Shown here in pieces: positions 1 through 5,380 of a stretch of 5,713 bases of DNA. Position numbers and translations under genes: made by a program. Source of the stretch: Candidatus Paenalcaligenes intestinipullorum (GTDB lineage: Bacteria; Pseudomonadota; Gammaproteobacteria; Burkholderiales; Burkholderiaceae_B); assembly GCA_019120675.1 (NCBI GenBank), contig DWUQ01000033.1:1-5713 (forward strand), in the 5' to 3' direction. Under the pieces are notes generated by a model. That model was given only the letters and a program-made list of their open reading frames with translations, ran no database searches and was not told where the DNA came from. How positions within the stretch are numbered: position 1 is the stretch's first letter; every line of letters starts with the position of its first letter.

Positions 1-1
1 A

Positions 2-352
2 AATCTTCTTCACCATACTGATAATGACCCTCGTGGTCTCGCGCAGACTCTATGGCGTCTTTCCGTTCCTGCCACCACGCCTGTTATGGAAAGCCTAGGC
101 GATGAGGTCCTCATTGAGTGGGGTGGAGCCGTGCGGTGGTTGTACAGCAGTGTCGAGGAAGCACAAATTCGAGCGTGGGCAGTGAGTGTGGGTGGTACAG
201 CTACCGCCTTCCGAATCCCCCCGGAGCTCGACATTAATAGCCCTTTCCATCCCTTACCTGCGCCGCTCTTGCGCCTGCAGCAAAATCTAAAGCGTGCGTT
301 TGACCCAGCTGGCATCCTGAACCCCGGACGCCTTTACCCTGGAGCCTTGTAA
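2..352 (+). CDS. glcE: Glycolate oxidase FAD-binding subunit GlcE, C-terminal part (5' truncated by window edge)
   Basis: GlcE is one of the two FAD-binding-type subunits of the GlcDEF glycolate oxidase, which oxidises glycolate to glyoxylate and passes electrons to the respiratory chain. The frame is open from base 2, giving the last 116 residues. It contains the typical tail of the FAD-linked oxidase family: LWRLSVPATTP early on, EWGGAVRWL in the middle, and the closing block FDPAGILNPGRLY. That ending, together with a downstream glcF, separates it from other FAD-linked oxidases. The stop codon overlaps the glcF start (TAATG), so the two are translationally coupled. The N-terminal FAD-binding region and glcD would lie upstream, outside the window. 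Identification is by recalled family motifs and gene context. Confidence 0.93.
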   Translation, partial: NLLHHTDNDPRGLAQTLWRLSVPATTPVMESLGDEVLIEWGGAVRWLYSSVEEAQIRAWAVSVGGTATAFRIPPELDINSPFHPLPAPLLRLQQNLKRAFDPAGILNPGRLYPGAL

Positions 353-1605
353 TGTATACCGAATTAGCCCCAGAATTTATCGGCACCCTTGAAGGGGAAA
401 CCGCAAAAGCCGTAATCGCCAAGTGCGTGCACTGCGGTTTTTGTAATGCGACCTGCCCGACTTACCAAATTCTTGGTGACGAGCTCGATGGCCCGCGCGG
501 ACGTATCTACTTGATGAAAGAAATGTTCGAAGGCAAACCCGTCAGCCCGATTACTCGCGAACACTTAGACCGTTGCCTCACCTGTCGCAACTGTGAAACT
601 ACCTGCCCTTCAGGCGTACAATACAGCAAACTGGTCGACGTAGGCCGTCGTGTGATTGAACGCAAAGCACCTCGTCCTGCTACCGAGCGTTTTCAACGTC
701 TCGTGCTCAAAGAGTTGGTCTCTCGCCCAGCGGTGTTTAAAGCGGCCACCTCCGTTGGTTACAGTGTGCGCGGCTTACTGCCCGAGTCACTCAAAGAGCT
801 CCTACCCAAGCGTCCCGAGCATTCACGCCCGTTACCCACCCGATCCCACAGTCGTAAAGTGTGGCTGCTGGATGGTTGTGTACAACCCAGCCTTACACCT
901 CAAACGAACCAAGCAGCGATACGCGTTCTGGACGCATTAGGCATTGGCGCAGAGTACGCGGCCAAAGCGGGCTGCTGTGGAGCGGTCACTCATCACTTAA
1001 ATGATCTAGAAGGTGCCCAACAGCAGGCTCGCAACAATATCGATGCATGGTGGCCTGGCATTGCCGATGGCAGTGTGATGGCGATTATCAGCACGGCAAG
1101 TGGTTGTGGCGTACAGTTAGAGCACTACGCTGAGTTGTTGGCACAAGACCCTGCTTATGCCGACAAGGCCGTCAAAATTTCCGAATTGGCGGTGGATATC
1201 AGCGTGGTGATTCAAAATGAATTGGCTGAGCGCTCAGCGGAAAGCCTACCTACTTTGTCGAGCGAAGTAAAAGTCGCCATCCAAGAGCCCTGTACCTTTC
1301 AGCATGGCTTAAAGCGTAAAGGCCAACTGGGTGTATTGCTCAGTAAGTTCGGCTATACGCCTGTTCCAGTAAAAGACGGCCACTTGTGCTGTGGCTCAGC
1401 GGGTACGTATTCCGTATTGCAGCCAGAGCTGTCGCACCAGCTGCGTCGCAACAAGCTGGCGGATTTACAAGTGAGCCATCCGGATGTGATTGCTACCGCA
1501 AACGTAGGCTGCCATGGCCACTTAGCAGCAAAGTCGCCCATACCTGTCCGACATTGGATTGAATTGGTGGACGATGCCTTTGCAGGCACAGAAGCTGCTG
1601 CCTAA
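352..1605 (+). CDS. glcF: Glycolate oxidase iron-sulfur subunit GlcF
   Basis: This is the iron-sulfur subunit that carries electrons out of the GlcD/GlcE flavins. The 417-residue product is close to the usual GlcF length of about 407. Two ferredoxin-type 4Fe-4S motifs are visible: C25-x2-C28-x2-C31-x3-C35-P and C75-x2-C78-x2-C81-x3-C85-P. Two cysteine-rich (CCG-type) domains follow. The first has C176, the C208-C209-G pair and C252; the second has C314, C346-C347-G and C387. No signal peptide or membrane segment is seen, so it should be a cytoplasmic, membrane-associated subunit. The ATG at 352 is supported by GGAG at 341-344, seven bases upstream, and by the overlap with the glcE stop. A terminator follows, so there is no cotranscribed glcG or malate synthase directly downstream. 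Related LutA/GlpC-type proteins are less likely given the adjoining glcE. Confidence 0.95.
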   Translation: MYTELAPEFIGTLEGETAKAVIAKCVHCGFCNATCPTYQILGDELDGPRGRIYLMKEMFEGKPVSPITREHLDRCLTCRNCETTCPSGVQYSKLVDVGRRVIERKAPRPATERFQRLVLKELVSRPAVFKAATSVGYSVRGLLPESLKELLPKRPEHSRPLPTRSHSRKVWLLDGCVQPSLTPQTNQAAIRVLDALGIGAEYAAKAGCCGAVTHHLNDLEGAQQQARNNIDAWWPGIADGSVMAIISTASGCGVQLEHYAELLAQDPAYADKAVKISELAVDISVVIQNELAERSAESLPTLSSEVKVAIQEPCTFQHGLKRKGQLGVLLSKFGYTPVPVKDGHLCCGSAGTYSVLQPELSHQLRRNKLADLQVSHPDVIATANVGCHGHLAAKSPIPVRHWIELVDDAFAGTEAAA

Positions 1606-1680
1606 TACGCGCCGCGCAGCTCAGAGCACGAACCGCTAGGCCCGTACTGGGACGAGCTCTAAAACGACTTTTTTCTTTGA
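1606..1680. other. Short spacer between glcF stop and its terminator
   Basis: This 75-base stretch between the glcF stop and the terminator stem carries no reading frame that I would defend. It has AGAGC and GCTCT about 30 bases apart, with CCC-GTACT-GGG between them, which could fold into a weak hairpin. A T-rich patch (1668-1678) lies about 14 bases after that pairing. This is too far for a standard terminator, so I treat the stretch as a 3' untranslated region. Confidence 0.4.
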
Positions 1681-1739
1681 CCCCTAGGTGTTCCACGCAA
1701 TGTAATGTTTACTACGCGTGCGAACCCTAGGGGTTTTTT
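1681..1739 (+). terminator. Strong intrinsic terminator of the glcDEF operon
   Basis: CCCCTAGG (1681-1688) pairs perfectly with CCTAGGGG (1726-1733). After a one-base bulge the stem extends with GTTC/GAAC (1690-1693 with 1722-1725) and CACGC/GCGTG (1694-1698 with 1716-1720). The loop is about 17 bases, and six T residues follow at 1734-1739. That gives roughly 17 base pairs, which is unusually long. The T run is only on the plus-strand side, so it terminates glcF transcripts. Read from the opposite strand the hairpin is followed by an A-rich sequence, so it is not an evident terminator for the convergent regulator, whose stop codon abuts the T run. Confidence 0.9.
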
Positions 1740-1740
1740 A

Positions 1741-2499
1741 TTATAAAAGGTCACTACGACGACGCAACGAGCGTGCTTCACGTACTTGTGCTTGCTCTAA
1801 GCGCAGTAAGGTGTCTTGTACATAACGAATGTGGGCATGTGCCGCATCAAGCGCGTCACGAGCGCGCCCTTCCATAATGGCGTCATACAGCGCTTGGTGC
1901 TGCTGCATGAGGTCGTCGCGCGCACCACTGCCATCAGAAAACATTCCCCCAAAGTTCACACGTACTTCGTTACCGATCACGTCATAGGTATTGCGCATCG
2001 TATGCAGCAAAATCGTATTGTGGCTGGCCTCAGCAATGACCAAATGGAAGTGCGCATCGGCGGACTCCTCCGACCCATCGTCCGCTGACAGAGACTGAGT
2101 ATGGTGCGCCTTGAGTCGCTCGAAGGCGGCGGTGAGGCGTTGTCGATCGGCAGCCGTCGCACGCTGAGCCGCGTAAAACGAGCACGCCCCCTCCACCATA
2201 TGACGAAATTCTAATAGGTCGCGCTGAGCATCGGGGCTACTTAGCAAAATAGCTTGAAGCGGATCACGGAAGCTGTTGCCGACTTCGTCGGCCACATAGG
2301 TGCCGCCACCATGCTGCGAACGCAACAGCCCCGTTGCCACCAAACTGTGGATGGCCTCACGCAAGGAAGGGCGCGACACACCAAAACGTTCGGCCAACTC
2401 GCGCTCAGGAGGCAAGCGCTCGCCATTACCCCACGCCCCATCAAGGATGAGGGTTTTGATTTTGTCGGCTATTTCATCGGAAAGGCGTCTTCGTTTCAT
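1741..2499 (-). CDS. GntR-family (FadR/FCD subfamily) transcriptional regulator, LldR/GlcC-like
   Basis: This is a 252-residue DNA-binding regulator. Residues 6-70 form the GntR winged helix, with LPPERELAERFGVSRPSLREAI as the recognition region and HGGGTYV as the wing. Residues from about 92 to 228 are an FCD ligand-binding domain. Its likely metal ligands are D148, H152, H201 and H223, in the D-x3-H ... H ... H pattern of metal-containing FCD proteins. Starting at RRLSDEIAD and through FHLVIAEASHN it closely resembles E. coli LldR, a lactate-responsive regulator, and GlcC, the glycolate activator. Its position tail to tail with glcDEF suggests control of glycolate or lactate oxidation, and it could also act on the divergent permease. 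The ATG at 2499 fits the family N-terminus, but no good Shine-Dalgarno precedes it. The exact ligand cannot be told from sequence. Confidence 0.93.
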   Translation of the reverse strand: MKRRRLSDEIADKIKTLILDGAWGNGERLPPERELAERFGVSRPSLREAIHSLVATGLLRSQHGGGTYVADEVGNSFRDPLQAILLSSPDAQRDLLEFRHMVEGACSFYAAQRATAADRQRLTAAFERLKAHHTQSLSADDGSEESADAHFHLVIAEASHNTILLHTMRNTYDVIGNEVRVNFGGMFSDGSGARDDLMQQHQALYDAIMEGRARDALDAAHAHIRYVQDTLLRLEQAQVREARSLRRRSDLL

Positions 2500-2555
2500 A
2501 CTGTTTATCGCTGAATATCTGGCTTTAAATAGGTCTACTCAAAGCACCTAACCGA

Positions 2556-2561
2556 ATTATA
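2556..2561 (-). promoter_or_regulatory. Candidate -10 box of the GntR-family regulator gene
   Basis: Read on the minus strand this is a perfect TATAAT, placing a transcription start near 2549 and a leader of about 50 bases before the ATG at 2499. The sequence 17 bases upstream reads CGTCCT, so there is no recognisable -35 and no extended -10 TG. The promoter would therefore be weak or activator-dependent. An ACCCCTA box begins at the last base of the hexamer. Confidence 0.5.
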
Positions 2562-2605
2562 CCCCTAGCCCCCAGCCTAGGACGATGCAGGTTTACGTTA
2601 GGGGT
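2561..2605. repeat. Inverted repeat ACCCCTA / TAGGGGT in the divergent promoter region
   Basis: ACCCCTA at 2561-2567 and TAGGGGT at 2599-2605 are perfect 7-base inverted copies separated by 31 bases. The left copy starts on the edge of the regulator's -10 box. The right copy forms part of the 14-bp direct element at 2600-2613. It could be an operator pair. It is followed by TTTTCCC rather than a clean T run, so I do not call it a terminator. Confidence 0.4.
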
Positions 2606-2613
2606 TTTCCCTT
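2600..2613 (+). repeat. 14-bp element copy 1 (AGGGGTTTTCCCTT), candidate operator
   Basis: This copy matches the element at 2652-2665 in 13 of 14 positions, differing only at base 2608. It has internal dyad symmetry: AGGG and CCCT arms around a 5-base centre. It lies where the -35 region of the candidate permease promoter (extended -10 at 2628-2636) would fall. The cognate protein is unknown. The sequence does not fit the TNGT-N3-ACNA form typical of FadR-subfamily GntR proteins. Confidence 0.5.
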
Positions 2614-2627
2614 GCGTTTTAGGCTTT

Positions 2628-2636
2628 TGTTATAAA
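2628..2636 (+). promoter_or_regulatory. Candidate extended -10 promoter of the purine permease gene
   Basis: The bases read TGT followed by TATAAA, an extended -10 with a five-of-six match to TATAAT. The -35 region is poor (TCCCTT at 2608-2613 with 17-base spacing) and overlaps the first 14-bp element. Transcription would start near 2643, leaving a leader of about 147 bases before the chosen ATG at 2790. Another -10-like string, TATAAG at 2692-2697, is an alternative but has no credible -35. Confidence 0.4.
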
Positions 2637-2651
2637 AACCTTCTTTAATGC

Positions 2652-2665
2652 AGGGGTTTACCCTT
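2652..2665 (+). repeat. 14-bp element copy 2 (AGGGGTTTACCCTT), candidate operator
   Basis: This is the second copy of the element at 2600-2613. The start-to-start distance is exactly 52 bases, about five turns of B-form DNA, so both copies face the same side of the helix. It lies just downstream of the predicted permease transcription start, a typical repressor position. The AGGG/CCCT dyad is kept, and the single difference falls in the spacer. Confidence 0.5.
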
Positions 2666-2712
2666 AAGTATATGAATTTATGGGGCTAATATATAAGGCT
2701 TGCGATATGACA

Positions 2713-2733
2713 TTGACGGAAAGTCTCCGTTAA
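2713..2733. promoter_or_regulatory. Imperfect palindrome in the permease leader (TTGACGGA-N5-TCCGTTAA)
   Basis: The 8-base arms at 2713-2720 and 2726-2733 match in seven of eight positions around the centre AAGTC. The left arm begins with a TTGACG that could be a -35 box, but no -10 sits at the right distance. It could be an operator or a small leader hairpin. It lies 56 bases before the chosen permease start. Confidence 0.35.
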
Positions 2734-2770
2734 AGTGGCTTCACAAAACATCAAAACGATGAATCTTTAT

Positions 2771-2780
2771 AAGGATGGAG
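2771..2780 (+). promoter_or_regulatory. Ribosome-binding site that decides the permease start
   Basis: The purine-rich AAGGATGGAG ends nine bases before the ATG at 2790. The in-frame ATG at 2775 lies inside this same sequence, with AAGG directly touching it, so it is too close to be used efficiently. This favours 2790. Bases 2763-2776 can also fold into a five-pair hairpin with loop TATA, covering 2775. Confidence 0.65.
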
Positions 2781-2789
2781 ACTCTTCAC

Positions 2790-4328
2790 ATGGGGACGAA
2801 TACTCAACACGTCGCACCCGTCGATGAAGTACTACCAATACGCAAGCTAGCCCCTCTGGGTCTACAACACGTATTAGTGATGTACGCTGGAGCCGTTGCG
2901 GTTCCACTCATCGTAGGCCGTGCTCTGCAGCTGAGTTCTGCAGAAATTTCTTTGCTGATTGCTGCCGACTTATTTGTTTGTGGCATTGTGACCATTATTC
3001 AGTCATTGGGTGCGACCCCTTGGCTGGGTATCCGTTTGCCCGTCATGATGGGTGTTAGTTTTGCACCCGTGGGGCCCATGGTGGCCATGGCCAACTCCAC
3101 CTCGGGCATTGAGGGGGCGCAACTGCTCTTTGGAACAGTGATCGGTGCGGGGATTGTGACAATCCTAATTTCACCCATCATTAGCCGCATGTTGCGTTTC
3201 TTCCCGCCTGTGGTTACCGGTACGATCATTGCAATGATCGGGATTACGCTGATGCGTGTGGGCATTAACTGGATCTTCGGTAACCCCGTTGGCCCAACCG
3301 CCCCACAAATCGTTTCCCCTGAGCACGCCGAGTGGCTCAATGCCGTACGCGATGCTGCAGCGCCGGGTAGTGCCTTACCCCCGCCACCCGATGGCCTCAA
3401 AGTCGCCGCGACCATGCCCAACCCGCGTTACGCTACGCTCGAAGGCTTGGGTATCTCGGCAATCGTACTGGTTTCTATCTTGCTCATCGCGCGTTTCTTC
3501 AAAGGTTTCCTGGCGAACATCGCGGTGCTGGTTGGGATCATCATCGGTGCCATCGTCGCCACAGCAGCCGGTCTCATGACCTTCGAAAAAGTCGCCAACG
3601 CTGCGTGGGTTGACGTGGTGCTACCGTTCCACTTTGGGATGCCTAAGTTCAGCTTTGTACACATTGCCACCATGAGTATGGTGATGGTGGTGGTATTGAT
3701 CGAATCCACAGGTATGTTCTTGGCGTTGGGCGATATGACCGGCAAAAAAGTCAGCCAACGCGAACTCGCCGCTGGCTTGCGTGTGGACGGTGTGGGGACC
3801 GTTCTCGGTGGTATTTTCAACACCTTCCCCTACTCCAGCTTCTCGCAAAACGTCGGTCTGGTCGCCGTGACCGGTATTCGTAGCCGCTTTGTGTGTGTGG
3901 CCGCTGGGGTTATCTTGGTTATTCTTGGCTTGTTGCCCAAGATGGCGGCCCTCGTGGAGTCGTTACCTACCGTTGTACTGGGCGGTGCAGGGATTGTGAT
4001 GTTCGGTATGGTTACGGCCACTGGTGTCCGTATCTTGGCTCAAGTGAACTACACTACCAACCGACACAACGCCATGATTGTCGCCGTTGCCATCGGTGTG
4101 GGTATGATTCCCCTTGTGGCGCCCCACTACAAGCAGTGGATGCCTGAAGCGCTTGGCCCACTTATCGAGTCCGGTATCTTGCTGACCTCTATCGCTGCCG
4201 TCCTACTGAACCTGTACTTCAACGGCCTAAAAGGTGATGAACCCAGCGAGAACCTCGACGACGCACCTAGTGCACGCACACCCGCGGCCGCTCCCGTCGA
4301 CACCGTTAGCGCCGAGCCCAGCATCTAA
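2790..4328 (+). CDS. NCS2-family purine permease, probably urate/xanthine:H+ symporter
   Basis: This is a 512-residue inner-membrane transporter of the nucleobase:cation symporter-2 family, with many hydrophobic segments between about residues 25 and 475. Family landmarks are present: Q26-H27 in TM1, E305 (IESTG) in TM8, D333 (RVDGVGT), and the signature Q353-N354-V-G ... T361-G362. The D-to-Q spacing of 20 equals that of E. coli XanQ (D304 and Q324). Position S90 aligns with XanQ N93, where urate-recognising relatives have Thr or Ser, and the TG ending of the signature favours xanthine/urate over uracil. Residues 160-220 form a long, proline-rich loop between TM5 and TM6. The C-terminal tail of about 30 residues is hydrophilic. 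I chose ATG 2790 on ribosome-site spacing; 2775 would add five residues. No purine catabolic gene is visible nearby, so the substrate is inferred from residues only. Confidence 0.93.
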   Translation: MGTNTQHVAPVDEVLPIRKLAPLGLQHVLVMYAGAVAVPLIVGRALQLSSAEISLLIAADLFVCGIVTIIQSLGATPWLGIRLPVMMGVSFAPVGPMVAMANSTSGIEGAQLLFGTVIGAGIVTILISPIISRMLRFFPPVVTGTIIAMIGITLMRVGINWIFGNPVGPTAPQIVSPEHAEWLNAVRDAAAPGSALPPPPDGLKVAATMPNPRYATLEGLGISAIVLVSILLIARFFKGFLANIAVLVGIIIGAIVATAAGLMTFEKVANAAWVDVVLPFHFGMPKFSFVHIATMSMVMVVVLIESTGMFLALGDMTGKKVSQRELAAGLRVDGVGTVLGGIFNTFPYSSFSQNVGLVAVTGIRSRFVCVAAGVILVILGLLPKMAALVESLPTVVLGGAGIVMFGMVTATGVRILAQVNYTTNRHNAMIVAVAIGVGMIPLVAPHYKQWMPEALGPLIESGILLTSIAAVLLNLYFNGLKGDEPSENLDDAPSARTPAAAPVDTVSAEPSI

Positions 4329-4351
4329 GGCTTAGCTTCACCAATACCAAT

Positions 4352-4383
4352 GCGGCCTTGTATTTAATACATCCCTAGGCCGC
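4352..4383. repeat. Nested inverted repeat downstream of the permease
   Basis: Outer arms GCGGCCT (4352-4358) and AGGCCGC (4377-4383) are perfect 7-base complements. Directly inside the left arm is a second perfect palindrome, TGTATT-T-AATACA (4359-4371). Five unpaired bases follow before the right outer arm. No T run follows, so this is not an intrinsic terminator. A transcript-stabilising hairpin or a protein-binding site are both possible. Confidence 0.5.
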
Positions 4384-4424
4384 CACAAGACCACACCTCG
4401 GTTGATGGGGTGCATGCACTCACT

Positions 4425-4436
4425 CAACTGCAGTTG
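4425..4436. repeat. Perfect 12-bp palindrome CAACTGCAGTTG
   Basis: A self-complementary 12-mer in non-coding DNA, six bases after another perfect palindrome, GTGCATGCAC (4410-4419). Neither overlaps a promoter that I can recognise. They could be protein-binding sites or parts of the folded 3' region of the permease transcript. Confidence 0.4.
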
Positions 4437-4474
4437 CCGGCTCTTTCTGCTCCACTACTTGGATAGCAGCTTTC

Positions 4475-4508
4475 TCCCCCACCTCGTTTTAAGAGTGGGG
4501 GATTTTTT
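4475..4508 (+). terminator. Intrinsic terminator of the permease transcript
   Basis: TCCCCCACCTC (4475-4485) pairs with GAGTGGGGGA (4493-4502) across a 7-base loop, with one bulged C, and six T residues follow at 4503-4508. The T run is on the plus-strand side only. It therefore ends transcripts coming from the permease, 147 bases after its stop codon, and does not evidently serve the convergent epimerase gene. Confidence 0.88.
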
Positions 4509-4536
4509 ATGCTTAAAAATTAGATTGTTTTTATAG

Positions 4537-5109
4537 TTAAAGGTACGGTAAGCATCCCGTTTGCACCAGCTGATGCAAAGTCATACCTTGCTGATCCTTT
4601 GCCGACACAATCGGCTCAGTCGTGGGCCAAGCGATCCCTAAAGCGGGGTCGTTCCACAGCAGGCACTGCTCATCCCCCGGTTGGTAGGTTCTATCGCAAG
4701 CGTACTCCACGATTGCCCCGTCGCTGACCACATAAAAACCATGCGCGAACCCAGCTGGAATGAACAGCTGCTCGTGAGGCTGCGACGCCCCCTCATCGTT
4801 GTCATATTCAGGCCCATAAAGCATCAAACTCGTATGACAACCAAAGGTCAGTGAATCGGCACGTACATCCACCACCACATCAAAAATGCAGCCTTGCAAC
4901 ACCCGCAACAGCTTGGCTTGAGGAAAGCGTTGCTGGTAATGCAACCCACGTAACACCCCAGCCCCTGAATAGGACACATTGTGCTGCTGAACAATAAACG
5001 GAGCATGGCTACTGCGGTACGACTCCACAAAGTGCCCCCGTGTATCGTGGTGCACGGTTAGAGATTGGCATTTGAGCCCTGCCATAGCAGAAAAAGGGAT
5101 ATAGGGCAT
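4537..5109 (-). CDS. rfbC: dTDP-4-dehydrorhamnose 3,5-epimerase (RmlC/RfbC family)
   Basis: This cytoplasmic cupin enzyme makes dTDP-4-keto-L-rhamnose, the third step to dTDP-L-rhamnose for lipopolysaccharide or exopolysaccharide. The 190-residue product has the family blocks in order: D22-T-R24-G25, V-L-R-G-L-H57-Y-Q with the catalytic histidine, K66, the IFDVVVDVR core strand (75-83), IPAGFAHGF (117-125), Y136 (the expected catalytic tyrosine), LLWNDPALGIAWP and S-A-K-D172 with the aspartate that pairs with the histidine. All key residues are kept, so it should be active. About ten extra residues sit at 98-111 between two core strands. The ATG at 5109 matches the family N-terminus but has no clear ribosome site. 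No rmlA, rmlB or rmlD is in the window. An epimerase acting on a related dTDP or GDP sugar cannot be excluded. Confidence 0.92.
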   Translation of the reverse strand: MPYIPFSAMAGLKCQSLTVHHDTRGHFVESYRSSHAPFIVQQHNVSYSGAGVLRGLHYQQRFPQAKLLRVLQGCIFDVVVDVRADSLTFGCHTSLMLYGPEYDNDEGASQPHEQLFIPAGFAHGFYVVSDGAIVEYACDRTYQPGDEQCLLWNDPALGIAWPTTEPIVSAKDQQGMTLHQLVQTGCLPYL

Positions 5110-5316
5110 TGATTGATGACTTGGATAGACTAGTGCGAAAGAAAAACCTAAAGAGCGAACACTACGCTAATGGGCCACAGACATTGAAACCGCTAATCGT
5201 AGCTTAATCAACGCTGCTAATGTGTGCTATCGAGGCCGGCGACGACTCCTCACACAAACCCCAGTTGCTGATTCCACGCAGACACGGCATCCTAAACACG
5301 TAGCACCATGAGGACC
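5110..5316. other. Divergent intergenic region between the epimerase and the right-edge gene
   Basis: No reading frame worth calling and no RNA gene is recognisable here. The epimerase promoter should lie in this stretch on the minus strand, but I could not pick a -35/-10 pair with confidence. The plus-strand promoter begins at its right end and is listed separately. Confidence 0.4.
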
Positions 5317-5345
5317 AAGACACTTGGCTGATTGCCAAATATAGT
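5317..5345 (+). promoter_or_regulatory. Promoter of the right-edge gene (AAGACA-N17-TATAGT)
   Basis: The -35 box AAGACA (5317-5322) matches the consensus in four of six positions. TATAGT (5340-5345) matches the -10 in five of six, and the spacing is exactly 17. Transcription would start near 5352, with a leader of about 29 bases. The spacer holds a perfect inverted repeat, TTGGC-N5-GCCAA (5324-5338), and the -10 runs into another palindrome, which suggests tight regulation. Confidence 0.55.
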
Positions 5346-5358
5346 TAAGTCACTTAAC
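5344..5358. promoter_or_regulatory. Perfect 15-bp palindrome overlapping the -10 and start point (candidate operator)
   Basis: GTTAAGT-C-ACTTAAC is a perfect dyad with 7-base arms and a single central base. It overlaps the end of the -10 box and covers the predicted start of transcription, the classic place for a repressor site. It ends 22 bases before the ATG at 5381. The cognate regulator is unknown. Confidence 0.55.
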
Positions 5359-5380
5359 AACACTTGCTTTTTGGTCTACC

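Larger units (their letters stand above)
4329..4474 (+). other. Long palindrome-rich 3' untranslated region of the permease gene
   Basis: These 146 bases between the permease stop and its terminator hold no convincing reading frame. They contain three palindromic structures: a nested one at 4352-4383, GTGCATGCAC at 4410-4419, and CAACTGCAGTTG at 4425-4436. A 3'-end-derived small RNA finishing at the downstream terminator is possible, but I see no clear internal promoter. It may simply be a structured 3' end. Confidence 0.4.

Noticed and set aside
86..88. ATG at 86 as the start of a small separate gene
   Set aside because: The frame is open upstream to base 2, and that upstream part (LWRLSVPATTP) is typical GlcE sequence, so this is an internal methionine of a truncated gene.
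1626..1678. A first terminator or tRNA-like fold just after glcF
   Set aside because: The AGAGC/GCTCT stem is only five pairs and is separated from the T-rich patch by about 14 bases. No anticodon or T-arm features are present.
2561..2610. Inverted repeat ACCCCTA/TAGGGGT followed by TTTTCCC as a terminator
   Set aside because: The loop is 31 bases, the stem only 7 pairs, the T run is interrupted, and it lies in a divergent promoter region where no plus-strand transcript needs ending.
2691..2740. Classical purine riboswitch in the permease leader
   Set aside because: There is a loose likeness in TATAA and GATATG strings, but I cannot form the three-stem junction with paired loops or find the conserved junction bases in the right order.
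2999..3823. Two long minus-strand open frames (140 and 131 codons) opposite the permease
   Set aside because: They lie fully antisense to a strongly supported transporter gene, have low-complexity products rich in Thr, Ile and Pro, and lack ribosome sites. They are reflections of the permease codons.
5324..5338. TTGGC-N5-GCCAA as an NF-I-type site
   Set aside because: It matches a eukaryotic nuclear factor site exactly, but this is bacterial DNA. I keep it only as a dyad inside a promoter spacer.
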